A DNA stretch of 64,000 bases from Vasconcelosia minhoensis LEGE 07310 (GCF_015207255.1 NZ_JADEXG010000020.1:1-64000); one strand, 5' to 3'; shown: positions 8,408 to 18,525, counted from the stretch's first letter. Notes: generated by a model not told the origin, from the sequence alone. Made by a program: numbers and translations.

Positions 8408-8779
8408 ATGGCCGCGGCGGATATCGACCAGGTTCTGGGCCTGACCGCCCGCCAGCGCGACTACCTACAGCAGCGATTTAAATACCATGTCCAGCGGTTT
8501 GCTCAGTTCCATAGCTGGGAACTGGTGCACCAGTGGCTGGGGGCTGACCTAGAGAAAAATTTCGGCCTTACGCCCCAAGCCTGGCAGCGCTTTTTAGCGC
8601 AGCTCAACCCCGCACAGCGCCAGCTGCTCGAACTGAGACAGCAGGCCCAGCGGTCTGAGTTGCCCGACGGACTGAACGCGATCGCCCAGCGGCTGGGCCA
8701 AACCCCCAAGCAGGTGCGGCGCAGCTGGAGCCAAATTGTCAGCCTGGCCTGGCAGCTCCGCAACTCAGCCGACCGCTGA
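8297..8779 (+). CDS. putative small regulator, cyanobacterial, unknown
   Basis: Up to 160 residues from GTG 8297, but the first ~35 residues overlap a strong hairpin and look unlike protein. The real start may be the ATG at about 8408 (MAAADIDQVLGLT), giving about 123 residues. The body is helical and Gln-rich, with FKYHVQRFAQFHSWELVHQWLGADLEKNFGLTPQ and a C-terminal segment, LNAIAQRLGQTPKQVRRSWSQIVSLAWQLR, that resembles a sigma-4-like or other helix-turn-helix. I do not recognise a named family. It is convergent with the OmpR-type regulator, 8 nt away. Confidence 0.65.
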   Translation: MKLSNAAGLADSPSALATRCKSPGNCYENPIYLRLQDMAAADIDQVLGLTARQRDYLQQRFKYHVQRFAQFHSWELVHQWLGADLEKNFGLTPQAWQRFLAQLNPAQRQLLELRQQAQRSELPDGLNAIAQRLGQTPKQVRRSWSQIVSLAWQLRNSADR

Positions 8780-8787
8780 GCCCGGGC

Positions 8788-9519
8788 CTAGCCGACCACC
8801 TCTGTACTGCCAGCCATATCGGCGGGTGGCTCAAACTTATAGCCCACGCCACGTACGGTTTGAATCAGGGTGGGCTGGGTCGTATCGATCTCAATTTTTT
8901 TACGAATCTGGCCGATATGGACATCGACGACGCGCTGATCGCCTACGTATTCGTAATCCCAGACCTTTTGAATCAGCTCTGTGCGCCGCCAGACTCGCCC
9001 CGGATGGCTGGCAAGAAAATGCAGCAGGTCAAATTCCAGCGCCGTCAGCGGGACCGGATCTTCGGCCAGCGATACCTCTCGCCGAATCGGATCGATCGAT
9101 AGCTTGTCAAAGGTCAGACATTGCTGCTCAGCGGCGGTCACCGGGCGCTGGCGCTTGAGGATTGCCCCCAGCCGCACTTCTAGCTCACCCAGGCTAAACG
9201 GCTTGGTAATGTAGTCATCCGCCCCCTGATTAAAGCCGCGAATCTTATCGGCCTCATCATTGCGGCTGGTCAACATCAGGACAAAGACGCCGGTGCGGGC
9301 CTGCATCTCTTTACAGAGGTCATAGCCGTTAGCATCGGGCAGGTTGACATCGAGGATCACCAAGTCGGGATTAAACTGCTCAAAAATGGCCAGAGCGCTT
9401 TTGCCGTCTTCAGCCGACTCCATTTGATAGGCCTGCTTAGCTAAGAAGCGGTGGATTAAGTTGCGGATAGCAGGCTCATCATCAACCACGAGGATTTTGG
9501 CGGTGGTCATAGTCATCAC
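8788..9519 (-). CDS. OmpR-family response regulator
   Basis: 243 residues. The receiver domain (about 7-125) has the acidic pair VVDDE, phospho-acceptor Asp57 in LVILDVNLPDANG, and Lys in DDYITKPFS. The winged-helix DNA-binding domain (about 135-235) ends with the typical VVDVHIGQIRKKIE...VRGVGYKF. Several ATGs crowd the start (MMTMTT), and either may be used. It resembles cyanobacterial RpaB/NblR-class regulators, but I cannot assign an orthologue. No kinase gene is adjacent. Confidence 0.9.
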   Translation of the reverse strand: MMTMTTAKILVVDDEPAIRNLIHRFLAKQAYQMESAEDGKSALAIFEQFNPDLVILDVNLPDANGYDLCKEMQARTGVFVLMLTSRNDEADKIRGFNQGADDYITKPFSLGELEVRLGAILKRQRPVTAAEQQCLTFDKLSIDPIRREVSLAEDPVPLTALEFDLLHFLASHPGRVWRRTELIQKVWDYEYVGDQRVVDVHIGQIRKKIEIDTTQPTLIQTVRGVGYKFEPPADMAGSTEVVG

Positions 9520-9957
9520 CCGATTGCTAAGAAACTATAAGCAATAAAAACGGCGGCTTGGGGCCATCTGTCCGTCAGGGCTGCCGATTTTGGGCTTAAA
9601 CCCTCCATCTCCCCGATCTTCGAGCCCCCACAGCGCCCACAAAAATTTTTACAATGCATCCATAACCCTATCAGGAAAAGCTGTCGTTCGTTGAGTTTTA
9701 TAGCGCAAGCTAGCATTAGATTAAGCCGATTTTATCTTTCGTAATTTGGTTTTGGCAATTCTCTGAAAATCTGGCAAAACTTTTCTGACAAAGTTTTTTG
9801 ACATTGATGAGCTGCCGTTCTCGTTTCGGACTGTCCATGGTTACACTGGGGGCTAGGGCTTTTATACTGAAGCCACATCCTGATTATGCCCAATCTCTTC
9901 ATGAAGTTTTCTATGCTGAGCATGGGTCTACGCTGAGGTTGGCTAGAGGTCTCTAAG
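9520..9957. other. intergenic region between divergent genes
   Basis: 438 bp between the OmpR-type regulator (leftward) and the CPP1-like gene (rightward). It is AT-rich in 9640-9810, with a TTGACA box at 9798-9803 and a TATACT box near 9862, but these are not spaced as one sigma-70 promoter. Two short minus-strand frames (9516-9716, 9732-9923) lack recognisable features. I see no RNA gene. Confidence 0.5.
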
Positions 9958-10599
9958 ATGAGCGAACAAAACGCCCACTACAAAACGCTAGGACTGGACG
10001 AGGCTTCGTCATTTGAGGAAGTCCAGTCGGCCCGAAAGCGGCTGGTTAAAGAATATGAAGATGACCCGAAAAAGCGGGAAAGCGTCGAGGCTGCCTACGA
10101 CTCTATTCTGATGGAGCTCTTCCGGCTGCGTAAGGAGGGCAAGATTAAAGTGCCCGACCGGATTCGCTATGCCGAAAAGCAGGCCGACCCGCCAGCTACG
10201 GTTGGCAAGGGGCCAAGTCTGCCCAGCGGCGGCAGCCCCCAGTGGCTCCAAGATTTTTTAGACCAGCCGGAAAGAGAGGAGTTTCTCTGGCCTTCGGTGA
10301 CCTTTTTAGGCCTGGCGATCGCGAGCTGGTTTGCCGCCTCGTCTGATCCGGCCAGCGCTTCTGCCCTACTCGGCTTTGGCGTGATGGCGAGCGTTTATTT
10401 TCTGAATCGCAAAGAGCGTAAGTTTTGGCGGGCGATTCTGCTATCTGCTGCCGCGCTGGCGGTCGGTTTGACCATTGGCTTTGTACTGGTGCAAATTTTA
10501 GCTTCCCAGGGGACGACCTTGCCCGCTGGGCAGGCTGCGGCGATCGCGTCCGTGATCGCCTTTATCGTGCTCTGGTTTGTCACCTGCTTCCTGCGCTAG
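9958..10599 (+). CDS. CPP1-like chaperone-like membrane protein (J-like domain)
   Basis: 213 residues. The N-terminal 60 residues are J-domain-like (HYKTLGLDEASSFEEVQSARKRLVKEY) but lack HPD. The C-terminal half has about four hydrophobic helices (residues 110-210), including FLWPSVTFLGLAIASWFA. This is the CPP1-like/DUF3353 family. In plants the relative CPP1 (chaperone-like protein of POR1) stabilises light-dependent protochlorophyllide oxidoreductase at the membrane, and a similar role here is inference. It is convergent with the HPPD gene, 42 bp away. Confidence 0.85.
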   Translation: MSEQNAHYKTLGLDEASSFEEVQSARKRLVKEYEDDPKKRESVEAAYDSILMELFRLRKEGKIKVPDRIRYAEKQADPPATVGKGPSLPSGGSPQWLQDFLDQPEREEFLWPSVTFLGLAIASWFAASSDPASASALLGFGVMASVYFLNRKERKFWRAILLSAAALAVGLTIGFVLVQILASQGTTLPAGQAAAIASVIAFIVLWFVTCFLR

Positions 10600-10623
10600 C
10601 CCACGGCCTGTCTAAGGGCTATC

Positions 10624-10658
10624 CCGCTAAAGGCTGCCCCGCTAAAGGCTGCCCCGCT
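10624..10658. repeat. 15-bp tandem repeat at the HPPD 3' end
   Basis: Two exact copies of CCGCTAAAGGCTGCC (10624-10638 and 10639-10653) are followed by the first 5 bp of a third. The HPPD stop codon (10642-10644) is inside the second copy, so the repeat sets the last residues of that protein. Confidence 0.8.
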
Positions 10659-11691
10659 GCATCTGAGCCCGCTCAATCGCTTCAAACAGGGCGCGAAAGT
10701 TGCCTTCTCCGAAGCCCTGGGCGGTTTTGACCCGGCTGCCGTCGCGGTAGCGGCTGCGCTGGATAAATTCAAAGAAGAACGTCGGCTCAGCAAAAATCGG
10801 CTGGGTAAAGGTCTGTAGCAGCCGCGCCGCCGTATTGTCAGCGGCCCAGTCAACCAGGATGGACTGAGCCGCGATCGCGCGCCAGTCTACCTCAGCCTCA
10901 GCCGCCCCTGAACGCAGCTGGAGGCTGTCGTAGTAGGTGAACGGCACCGATATGAGGGGCAGGCCGCGATCGCGAAAGGCCGAGATCGTGCTGACCATAT
11001 CCGGACAGCCCAGGGCGACATGCTGGATACCTGCGCCCCGATTGTGGGTCAGGAATTCCTGAATCTGGGAATTCTGCGAACTGGGCTGATTAATCGGCAG
11101 CTGGGCCGTTCCATCAGGATGGCCAATCACCTGACTACACAGGCCCGAATGCGCCGTCTCGATCGTAAATGACTGGCGCGGCTCGAAGCCGAAGACGGCT
11201 GCATACCACGCGATCGCGGCGGCTAGCTGCCCCTCAGGCACGTTCAGCACCGTGTGGTCAATCGTCGAGAGATAAGTTCCCCGAGGCTGACGTTCCAGCC
11301 AGTCGGGATCGACTTCTACCAGGGTGTGACACAGATCTCCCCAGCCCTGAATCTGACAGCAGCGCTCGGTCTGTCCTGGCAGCGCTGCAGCGGTTGGGTC
11401 CGGTAGCCTAGCGCCCTGAGCCCTGGCCCGGCTCACCCAGGCATCCAGGTCGGTTACGGCAAAGGCAATATCGGCGACCCCTGGCGGGTGGGCCTGTAAG
11501 TAGCAGGCAACGCTGCCATTCTGATCCAGCGGTGCCGATAGACGAATTTGGATGGCGCCTTGAGCCAGCACTTCGGTATGCCGATCTGCCTGTTGGAACG
11601 CGGTCAGCGGTTGAAATGCCAGCATTTGAATGAACCAGTCTCGCCAATTCGCAGCATTCTCAACATAGAAATGCAGATGGTGAAAGTGCAT
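10642..11691 (-). CDS. hpd: 4-hydroxyphenylpyruvate dioxygenase
   Basis: 349 residues from ATG 11691, preferred over the ATG-like start at 11748 because GGAGAG stands directly before it and MHFHHLHFYVENA begins the first vicinal-oxygen-chelate domain. The enzyme turns 4-hydroxyphenylpyruvate into homogentisate, the head group of tocopherols. Fe(II) ligands are visible: His in STIDHTVLNV, His in GIQHVALGC and Glu in FFFEFIQR. The C-terminal motif EGNFRALFEAIER is typical. It is shorter than plant HPPD, as usual in cyanobacteria. Confidence 0.93.
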   Translation of the reverse strand: MHFHHLHFYVENAANWRDWFIQMLAFQPLTAFQQADRHTEVLAQGAIQIRLSAPLDQNGSVACYLQAHPPGVADIAFAVTDLDAWVSRARAQGARLPDPTAAALPGQTERCCQIQGWGDLCHTLVEVDPDWLERQPRGTYLSTIDHTVLNVPEGQLAAAIAWYAAVFGFEPRQSFTIETAHSGLCSQVIGHPDGTAQLPINQPSSQNSQIQEFLTHNRGAGIQHVALGCPDMVSTISAFRDRGLPLISVPFTYYDSLQLRSGAAEAEVDWRAIAAQSILVDWAADNTAARLLQTFTQPIFAEPTFFFEFIQRSRYRDGSRVKTAQGFGEGNFRALFEAIERAQMQRGSL

Positions 11692-11897
11692 AGTCTCTCC
11701 GCTACAGATTCCTTCGCTCATCCTATTGTTCTTAGTGAACATTTGCACTCAAGTGCGCCTTGCGAGAGAATGCTCCCAATTCTGCCGTATTTTTTCGCAA
11801 AACGATGCCCCGCATTCGTATTATTCAGCACATTTGTCTGCTCGGTAGCCGGGTATAGCTTTTGCGGTGGAGGGTGCAGAGTAAAGAGTAGAGGGGT

Positions 11898-12890
11898 TTA
11901 GGCGACTTGGTTTTGAGCGGGAAGCGTTCCCTGGTAAACAGCGTCAATGTTGGCCAGTGTCGTTTTGGCAATTTGCTCCAGGGCATTGCGGGTAAAAAAC
12001 GCTTGGTGGCCGGTGATCAGCACGTTCGGGAAGGTCAATAGGCGCTGGAAAACGTCGTCCTGGATCACCCGCTCGGACAGGTTTTCAAAGAATAAGTCGC
12101 TTTCCTGCTCATAGACATCGAGGCCCAGGTAGCCAATTTTATGGGTCTTGAGCCCGTTGATGATGGCTTCCGTATCGATTAGCGCTCCCCGACTGGTGTT
12201 GATCAGCATCACCCCCGCCGGCATCTGCTCAACCGCTTCGGCGTCGATCAAATGATGGGTCTGGGGCGTTAGCGGACAGTGTAGGGTCAGAATGTTGGCG
12301 GTCTTCAGCAGGGTTGGCAGGTCCGTGTAGGTTACGCCCAGAGCTTCGCAGTCGGGGTTGGGGCGGACATCGTAGGCCATCAGCCGACAGCCAAAGCCGT
12401 GGAGGATCTGACCGACCAGGGCACCGATTTTACCCGTTCCAACAATGCCTACGGTGCAGCCGTGCAGGTCGAAGCCCAGCATCCCTTCCAGGTCAAAATT
12501 GTTTTCCCGCACGCGGGCATAGGCGCGATGGATTTTTCGATTCAGGGCCAAGATGAGTCCTACGGTATGTTCAGCCACGGCGTAGGGTGAATAGTCAGGA
12601 ACGCGAGCCACAGTCAGGCCCAGGCGCTTTGCAGCGGCAATATCGACCTGGTTGAAGCCCGCGCAGCGTAGCCCAATCAGCTGGGTGCCTTGAGCCGCGA
12701 TCGCGGCTAGGACCGCTTCATCTAGCTCATCGTTAACGAAGCAGCAAACAACCTCATAGCCGTTGGCTAACGGCACCGTGGCGCGATTCAGCCGAGGTTC
12801 AAAGTAGGTCAGCTCGTAGCCATAGCCCTGATTGGCCCGGTCTAAAAACTGGCGGTCGTAGGGCTTAGTACTGAAGACGGCAATTTTCAT
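11898..12890 (-). CDS. D-2-hydroxyacid (D-lactate) dehydrogenase
   Basis: 330 residues, LdhA-like. It interconverts pyruvate and D-lactate with NAD(P)H. Seen: catalytic Arg in RCAGFNQVD, the NAD-binding loop [24 protein letters not shown], the conserved Glu in [15 protein letters not shown], and the catalytic His in [13 protein letters not shown]. It is probably involved in dark fermentation. The gene is isolated, with rsmE divergent 99 bp away. Confidence 0.92.
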   Translation of the reverse strand: MKIAVFSTKPYDRQFLDRANQGYGYELTYFEPRLNRATVPLANGYEVVCCFVNDELDEAVLAAIAAQGTQLIGLRCAGFNQVDIAAAKRLGLTVARVPDYSPYAVAEHTVGLILALNRKIHRAYARVRENNFDLEGMLGFDLHGCTVGIVGTGKIGALVGQILHGFGCRLMAYDVRPNPDCEALGVTYTDLPTLLKTANILTLHCPLTPQTHHLIDAEAVEQMPAGVMLINTSRGALIDTEAIINGLKTHKIGYLGLDVYEQESDLFFENLSERVIQDDVFQRLLTFPNVLITGHQAFFTRNALEQIAKTTLANIDAVYQGTLPAQNQVA

Positions 12891-12989
12891 AGGACTCAGT
12901 GGCGTTTAATCCGGTGGGCTTTGCTGCTAACGCTTGCGACAAAGGAGAGCGGATAGGAAAATCTATCAGTCATCTCTCATAGGATATCG

Positions 12990-13718
12990 GTGTCTCAACT
13001 TCAGCGACTGACGATCTCGGAGCAGCAATGTCAGGGGCGAACGCTGGATCTGCTGCCTGAGCAAGTGCACTATCTGCGCCGCGTCCTGCGGCTCGCGCCC
13101 GGCAGCCGCTTTATCGCGCAGGATGGCCAGGGACAGCAGTGGCTAGCGACGCTGGGAGATAAATTGGACCAGGCTGAGCTGGAGGAGGTGCAGCGGGGAG
13201 GGAGCGCGATCGCGCCTTTCATCCTGATTGCTGCTCTGCCCAAAGGCAGCGGCTTCGATGCGGTGGTTCGCCAGGCCACCGAAATTGGCGTCACCGATAT
13301 CTATCCGGTTTTAAGCCAGCGCACCTTGCTCAACCCTAGCGACAGCCGGGTCAGCCGCTGGCAGCGGATTGCCCAGGAAGCTTCAGAACAGTCTGAACGG
13401 CTGACGATACCTGAAATTCATCCGCCGGTATCGTTTCCCGCCCTGCTTCAGCAGCCCGCCCTAGCTAGCCAGCAATACCTCTGCGTGGCCCGGGGCGAAT
13501 ATCCGCATTTGCTGACCCAGCTCCAAAAAGATTTGTCAGCCGCCGCAGCTGTCGCGATCGCTATTGGGCCAGAGGGCGGCTGGACCCCTGAAGAAATTGC
13601 TGAGGCCGCTGTGAAAGGATATCAGCCCGTCTCTCTAGGCTCTGCGATCCTACGGGCAGTGACCGCCTCTATTGTGGCATTGGCTATCGTTGCTGCGGTT
13701 AGGGAGCCTTACCGATAA
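12990..13718 (+). CDS. rsmE: 16S rRNA (uracil1498-N3)-methyltransferase
   Basis: 242 residues from a GTG start. A PUA-like N-terminal domain (VHYLRRVLRLAPGSRF) is followed by a SPOUT domain with the trefoil-knot SAM site IAIGPEGGWTPEEIAEA and LGSAILRAVTASI. It methylates U1498 of 16S rRNA. Typical size, no anomalies. Confidence 0.95.
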   Translation: MSQLQRLTISEQQCQGRTLDLLPEQVHYLRRVLRLAPGSRFIAQDGQGQQWLATLGDKLDQAELEEVQRGGSAIAPFILIAALPKGSGFDAVVRQATEIGVTDIYPVLSQRTLLNPSDSRVSRWQRIAQEASEQSERLTIPEIHPPVSFPALLQQPALASQQYLCVARGEYPHLLTQLQKDLSAAAAVAIAIGPEGGWTPEEIAEAAVKGYQPVSLGSAILRAVTASIVALAIVAAVREPYR

Positions 13719-13845
13719 AGAAATCTCAAGTATTTGCCCGGATGGCCAAACCAACTGCGCTTGCTTAAGCTGTGATTGTCGAGCATCTTTTGGCTAGTCC
13801 CTTAGTATAGCACAGACAAACGTTACGATATCCCATTCTTAAAGT

Positions 13846-14178
13846 GTGACGGTAATGCCTAAACCACTGACCTCTGAAACAGTTTTTTCTGGATTCCACG
13901 CTCTGTCCGAGCCGATTCGGCTTCAGGTGCTCGAACTGCTGCAAGGTGGAGAGCTCTGCGTCGGCGATATGTGTCAAAAGCTGAATATCGCCCAGTCAAA
14001 ACTCTCTTTTCACCTGAAGACGCTGAAGGAAGCCAGCTTAGTCAGAGCCCGCCAGCAGGGGCGGTGGATGTACTACAGCCTCAATACCGACCAGTTTAAT
14101 CTGCTAGAAAACTATCTGGCTAACTACGGCCAGATGAGCCAATATTCCGCTGAGAAACCTGCGCTCATTGATTACTAG
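13846..14178 (+). CDS. ArsR/SmtB-type transcriptional regulator
   Basis: 110 residues from GTG 13846, or 107 from ATG 13855; neither has a clear ribosome-binding site. A winged helix occupies most of it: ALSEPIRLQVLELLQGGELCVGDMCQKLNIAQSKLSFHLKTLKEASLV. The ELCVGD motif keeps only the first Cys of the ELCVCDL arsenic/antimony site, so the sensed metal is unclear. No arsB, arsC or transporter lies beside it. TTAGTATAG and CCATTCTTAAAG upstream may be promoter elements. Confidence 0.88.
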   Translation: MTVMPKPLTSETVFSGFHALSEPIRLQVLELLQGGELCVGDMCQKLNIAQSKLSFHLKTLKEASLVRARQQGRWMYYSLNTDQFNLLENYLANYGQMSQYSAEKPALIDY

Positions 14179-14191
14179 AAAGGCCAGCCGC

Positions 14192-14229
14192 CAAGCGCCG
14201 AAGCTTTATGAATGAAGCTCCGGCGCTTG
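14192..14229. terminator. hairpin between convergent arsR-type gene and opcA
   Basis: Arm 14192-14206 pairs with 14215-14229 over 15 positions with one mismatch, and the loop is 8 nt. It sits in the 70-bp convergent gap and probably ends transcription from both sides, although no strong T tract follows. Confidence 0.55.
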
Positions 14230-14248
14230 ACAATCGGGCAATTTGGCT

Positions 14249-15580
14249 TCAGGCATCCACCATTTGCAAAATTTCAGTGGCCACAGCCAGACTTTCCTCA
14301 AATAGGACATCTTCGCCCCAGCGCTGTAGCTGCTGCCCAAGTAATAAGTCGGAGCGCTGGTCTGATAGCGCGGTGACTTCCTGAAAGAGGCAGCTCTGCG
14401 CTCCACCGCCGGACTCCATCCGCATACAGCCTACGGTTTCAGAGCAGAGCACCGTACAGCAGTTGGCTTCGGGATTAGTCGATGACAGCCGCAGTCCCGT
14501 CAGGTCGCCTAGAATTTCGCCCCAGTCAGCGATGGGCACGGCGGCTAGCTCTGTTTCAATCTGCCTACCGTCTGCTCGAGAAAACCGGATGCGTTGAATA
14601 TCGTAGTCGCCCCCTTCATCCTTGTATGCTTCGGGCTGCCAGTCCAGGCGGCTAGCCATCCAGCCCAAATACATCAGTGCCTGAGCCGGGTTGCCGTTTT
14701 CATAGTCAATACTGACCTGATCGACCTCCATCAGCGCGACGCGACGCTCAGGCGGGTCGAAGGAAGATGCCGTTAGCTCTTGCCAAGGGGCCAGCCGATA
14801 CCAGTTGAGGTCGGCGACGTTTGTGCCTGAGTCAATCAGTTTCTTGATTTTAGGCAGCTCGGCGGCGGCGTCGCTGAAATAGCTGGAGTCGAGGATGACG
14901 CAGCTGCTAGAGGCCGCCAGCGACCGAAAGAGTGGTTGCTCTTCATTCGGCGTGGCTTTCCACCAGACGAACTTAGGCAAATCCGATACGATTAGCGACT
15001 CCACCAGATCGCCTACACGCTCCAGCGCTGACTTGGTACCCCGCAGCGTGATGTATTCGCAGCAGATCAGGTTGCTGGTGTTGTTTTTCTGCACGGGGCA
15101 GTAGGCCGATACCTGAGCTGTGACGCCGGTATCTTCGCCCAGGATGGGGCAGAGGGTAATCACCCGGCAGGGATTTTGGGCGGCTAGAGACTCGCTGAAG
15201 GTAAAACCGCGAATATCAGAATTTTTGAAGCTGAGCCGGTCTGGCGGAAGGCGATCGCACTCTTCTCGCAGTCGCGCCAGCGTCTCGGTATCGACCCGGC
15301 CCGTAATTCTCAAATTGTAAGCCTTCTGAAAATCGGTCACGGCGGCTTTGGTCGCCGGGCCATGTTCCCCGTCGATGGCCTCTTTGTAAAGACTGAGTGC
15401 CGCCAGCCGCTGTTGAATCTCCTCTGGCTCGTAGATCACCATGCTAAAGGTGGTGGCCCGAGTGGCGCCCGGGGCCGAGCTGCCGTCGCTTTGACTGCGC
15501 CAGATGTTACGCAGTTCAGCTTCGATTTCATCCAGGGAAATATCTTTGGGCTTTTGGAGCGCAACGAGAGGAGTAGCCAT
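14249..15580 (-). CDS. opcA: glucose-6-phosphate dehydrogenase assembly protein
   Basis: 443 residues. OpcA is the cyanobacterial allosteric activator of G6PDH. Residues 55-105 form a peptidoglycan-binding-like helical domain (LYKEAIDGEHGPATKAAVTDFQKAYNLRITGRVD), followed by the OpcA domain with TLCPILGEDTGVTAQVSAYCPVQ and LPKFVWWKATP. Several Cys are present, in keeping with redox control known in the family. It is the last gene of the fbp-tal-zwf-opcA run, 126 bp after zwf. Confidence 0.94.
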   Translation of the reverse strand: MATPLVALQKPKDISLDEIEAELRNIWRSQSDGSSAPGATRATTFSMVIYEPEEIQQRLAALSLYKEAIDGEHGPATKAAVTDFQKAYNLRITGRVDTETLARLREECDRLPPDRLSFKNSDIRGFTFSESLAAQNPCRVITLCPILGEDTGVTAQVSAYCPVQKNNTSNLICCEYITLRGTKSALERVGDLVESLIVSDLPKFVWWKATPNEEQPLFRSLAASSSCVILDSSYFSDAAAELPKIKKLIDSGTNVADLNWYRLAPWQELTASSFDPPERRVALMEVDQVSIDYENGNPAQALMYLGWMASRLDWQPEAYKDEGGDYDIQRIRFSRADGRQIETELAAVPIADWGEILGDLTGLRLSSTNPEANCCTVLCSETVGCMRMESGGGAQSCLFQEVTALSDQRSDLLLGQQLQRWGEDVLFEESLAVATEILQMVDA

Positions 15581-15706
15581 AGTTACCTATGAGATGTGCT
15601 GCTGGGTCGAATCAGTCTTGAAATCTAGCGTTGACGGGTTGACTAAATTTAATGAGTATCTGCTTGAGGACGGTATTTCAATCTTAAGAAATTTTTGTCA
15701 AACCGA

Positions 15707-17236
15707 TCAGAGCCGCCGCCAGCGCCGTCCGTTGCGGTTGAGCAGCAGCTCAGCTTCAATCGGCCCCCAGGTTCCCGCTTCATAGAGCGGGATTTGGTCG
15801 GGATCGGCAGCCGCATCCCAGACTTCTAGCAGCGGCGTCAGCACGCGCCAGGATTCCTCTACCTCATCCCCTCGGGTAAAGAGGGTTTGGTCACCCAGCA
15901 TGGCATCGACCAGCAGGCGGCTGTAGGCGTCGGTGCTGGCCTTGCCAAAGGCCGCATCATAGCGAAAGTCCATATCGACCGACCGCGTCCGCAGAGAAGA
16001 ACCCGGAGTTTTGACTTCAAAGCGCATGGCAATTCCCTCATCCGGCTGAATTCTCAGCGCTAGAATATTGCGGTTCATCTGCTTGGCTGCCGACTGGAAC
16101 ATCAGATGAGGTACTTCTTTGAAATGAATTGAAATCTCAGAGACCTTTTTAGGCAGGCGCTTACCCGTCCGCAGGTAAAACGGGACACCCTGCCAGCGCC
16201 AGTTATCAATCTGCAGCTCCAAAGCGGCAAAGGTGTGATTGGTCGAGCCTTCCGCTACGTCGCCTTCGTCTCGATAGCCGGGGACCTCTTTCCCCTTCAT
16301 CCAGCCAGAAGAATATTGGCCGCGAATTGCGCTTTTCCCTAAGTCCTCAACGTTGGCCAGCCGCGTCGCCTGCAACACCTTGACTTTTTCATTGCGGATG
16401 CTGTCGGCGTTGAGCGAGTTGGGCGCTTCCATCCCAGTCAGGCAAAAGAGCTGCATGAGGTGGTTTTGCACCATGTCTCGAATCGCCCCAGCGGTTTCGT
16501 AATAGCCCGCCCGTCCTTCTAACCCGACGGTTTCAGCCACCGTAATCTGAACGTGATCAACGAACTGACGATTCCACAGCGGCTCGAAAATGGCATTGCC
16601 AAATCGAAACACCAGTAGGTTTTGCACCGTCTCCTTACCGAGATAGTGGTCGATGCGGTAGATTTGCTTTTCTGAGCAGACATTGCGAACCTTGTAGTTC
16701 AGCGACTGAGCCGACGCCAGGTCTCGACCAAAGGGCTTTTCGATCACCAGCCGCTGCTTGGCCTTGTCTTCTAGCATCCCCGCTGCGCCGAGCTGCTGAG
16801 CAGCCTCGGCAAAGAAACGAGGCGCCACAGATAGATAAAAGGTGCGGTTGCCCCGGGTACCCCGCTTTTCGTCTAGCTCTGAGAGAAAGTCTTTGAGCTC
16901 CTGATAGCTTTCGGGATTGTCAATGTTGCCCGGGCAGTAAAACAGCCCCTGGGAAAACTTTTCCCAAACCGCCTGATTGCCCAGCCCATCGCCATAGTCC
17001 TCGATCCCTTCTCGCATGTGCTCACGAAAGTAGTCGTGACTCCATTCCCGCCGGGCGACGCCGACAATCGTCAGCTCCGGCGGCAGCCGTCGCTCCTGAC
17101 GCATCTGGTAAAGGGCGGGCACCAGTTTGCGCTGGGTGAGGTCGCCTGAGGCACCGAAAATGACCAAAATTTGCGGCTCGGGGATACGGTCTTTTTGGAG
17201 GCCAACGCGGAGTGGGTTTTCGAGGAGGGTGACCAT
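15707..17236 (-). CDS. zwf: glucose-6-phosphate 1-dehydrogenase
   Basis: 509 residues, normal length. It oxidises glucose-6-phosphate to 6-phosphogluconolactone and makes NADPH, the main dark NADPH source in cyanobacteria. Seen: the coenzyme loop [16 protein letters not shown], substrate site [13 protein letters not shown] with the catalytic His, EKPFGRDL and RTGKRLPKK. It is preceded by a G-rich repeat region separating it from tal and followed by its activator opcA. Confidence 0.97.
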   Translation of the reverse strand: MVTLLENPLRVGLQKDRIPEPQILVIFGASGDLTQRKLVPALYQMRQERRLPPELTIVGVARREWSHDYFREHMREGIEDYGDGLGNQAVWEKFSQGLFYCPGNIDNPESYQELKDFLSELDEKRGTRGNRTFYLSVAPRFFAEAAQQLGAAGMLEDKAKQRLVIEKPFGRDLASAQSLNYKVRNVCSEKQIYRIDHYLGKETVQNLLVFRFGNAIFEPLWNRQFVDHVQITVAETVGLEGRAGYYETAGAIRDMVQNHLMQLFCLTGMEAPNSLNADSIRNEKVKVLQATRLANVEDLGKSAIRGQYSSGWMKGKEVPGYRDEGDVAEGSTNHTFAALELQIDNWRWQGVPFYLRTGKRLPKKVSEISIHFKEVPHLMFQSAAKQMNRNILALRIQPDEGIAMRFEVKTPGSSLRTRSVDMDFRYDAAFGKASTDAYSRLLVDAMLGDQTLFTRGDEVEESWRVLTPLLEVWDAAADPDQIPLYEAGTWGPIEAELLLNRNGRRWRRL

Positions 17237-17382
17237 GGGTGGGTAGTGCGTGGAGGGTGGTGGGTAGAGGGTGGCCGGTAGAGGGTGGCGGGTAAAGCGT
17301 TGATAGGAATAGTGAATCTGGATAGTAGGGTATTTTCTATCTCAATTCTGTACCCTGTCTAACCCACTGCCCTCTACCCCGG
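17237..17382. repeat. G-rich tandem repeat between tal and zwf
   Basis: The tal-zwf spacer holds about four degenerate copies of a GGGTAGAGGGTGGC-like unit at 17228-17294. A complementary CCCTCTACCCCGG stretch lies at 17371-17383, next to the tal stop. A long imperfect hairpin could form in the operon mRNA here. Such spacers are a known habit of cyanobacterial genomes. Confidence 0.6.
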
Positions 17383-18525
17383 CTAAGCCGGTGATAGCTG
17401 CTTGACCTTCATCACCAGCGAGTCCATGAGCTGGTCAAAGGGTTGGACGAACTTATCGATACCTTCTTTGAGCAGCTCGTCCATTATCTGGTCAAGGTTG
17501 ATTCCCAGCTCGGGCAGTGAATTGATCAGGGCGCGGGCCTCGTCTACGTCTTGCTCAATCCGGCTATCGACGTCGCAGTGATCGGCGCAGGCTTCGATTG
17601 TGCCCGGCGGTAGGGTATTGACCGTGTCTGGCCCGATCAGCTGATCAACGTACATGACATCGCTATAGGCGGGGTCTTTGGTGCTAGTGCTAGCCCAGAG
17701 TAGCCGCTGTACCTTAGCCCCTTTAGCCGCAAGGGCCTGCCAGCGATCGCTGCTGATAATCTGCTTATATTCCTGGTAGGCCAGCTTGGCATTGGCGATC
17801 GCGACTTTACCCTTAGTATTGGCCAGTCGCATTCGCTTTTCGGAACTTCCGGCTTTCTCAATGAGCTTATCCAGCTGGCCGTCCACCTTGGAATCAATCC
17901 GGCTGAGAAAGAAGCTGGCGACGGAGGCGATTTGGCTGATATCTTCGCCTGCCGCGACCCGCGCTTCAAGCCCCCGGATGTAGGCCCAGGCGGTTTTAAC
18001 ATAGCTCTTAACTGAGAAAAGCAGCGTCACGTTGACGTTGATGCCCTCGCGGATTGCGGTTTCGACAGCAGGCAGACCCTCCGGGGTGCCGGGAATCTTA
18101 ATCATCAGATTGGGCCGATCAATCGCCTGAAAGTAGCGCCGGGCTTCGGCTATGGTCCCTTCTGTATCATGGGCCAGGCTCGGCGGTACCTCTAAGCTGA
18201 CGTAGCCGTCTAGCCCCTGGGTCGATTCATAGACCGGCTTAAGGACATCACAAGCCTGGCGGATATCGGAGAATACTAAGGATTCGTAGATTTCCTCGAC
18301 CGACTTACCCGCCCGGATGCCTGCCTCAATGTCTTCGTCATAGACCTGATTACCCGCGATCGCCTTTTCAAAGATGGCAGGATTCGACGTAATTCCATGC
18401 ACATCGCGACGGTCGATTAGCTCTTTCAGCTCACCCGACTGGAGCAGGTTGCGGCTGAGGTTATCCATCCAGACGCTCTGGCCATAGTCCTTCAGATGCA
18501 GGATAGGATTGTCAGTCACGTTCAT
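17383..18525 (-). CDS. tal: transaldolase
   Basis: 380 residues from ATG 18525, preferred to the longer frame (18546) because a perfect AGGAGG lies 6 nt before it. It moves a dihydroxyacetone unit between sugar phosphates in the pentose phosphate pathway. Seen: SNPAIFEKAI, the Schiff-base Lys in PNLMIKIPGTPEG, and LWASTSTKDPAYSDVMYVDQLIG. This is the long TalA subtype usual in cyanobacteria. Operon partner of zwf and opcA. Confidence 0.96.
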   Translation of the reverse strand: MNVTDNPILHLKDYGQSVWMDNLSRNLLQSGELKELIDRRDVHGITSNPAIFEKAIAGNQVYDEDIEAGIRAGKSVEEIYESLVFSDIRQACDVLKPVYESTQGLDGYVSLEVPPSLAHDTEGTIAEARRYFQAIDRPNLMIKIPGTPEGLPAVETAIREGINVNVTLLFSVKSYVKTAWAYIRGLEARVAAGEDISQIASVASFFLSRIDSKVDGQLDKLIEKAGSSEKRMRLANTKGKVAIANAKLAYQEYKQIISSDRWQALAAKGAKVQRLLWASTSTKDPAYSDVMYVDQLIGPDTVNTLPPGTIEACADHCDVDSRIEQDVDEARALINSLPELGINLDQIMDELLKEGIDKFVQPFDQLMDSLVMKVKQLSPA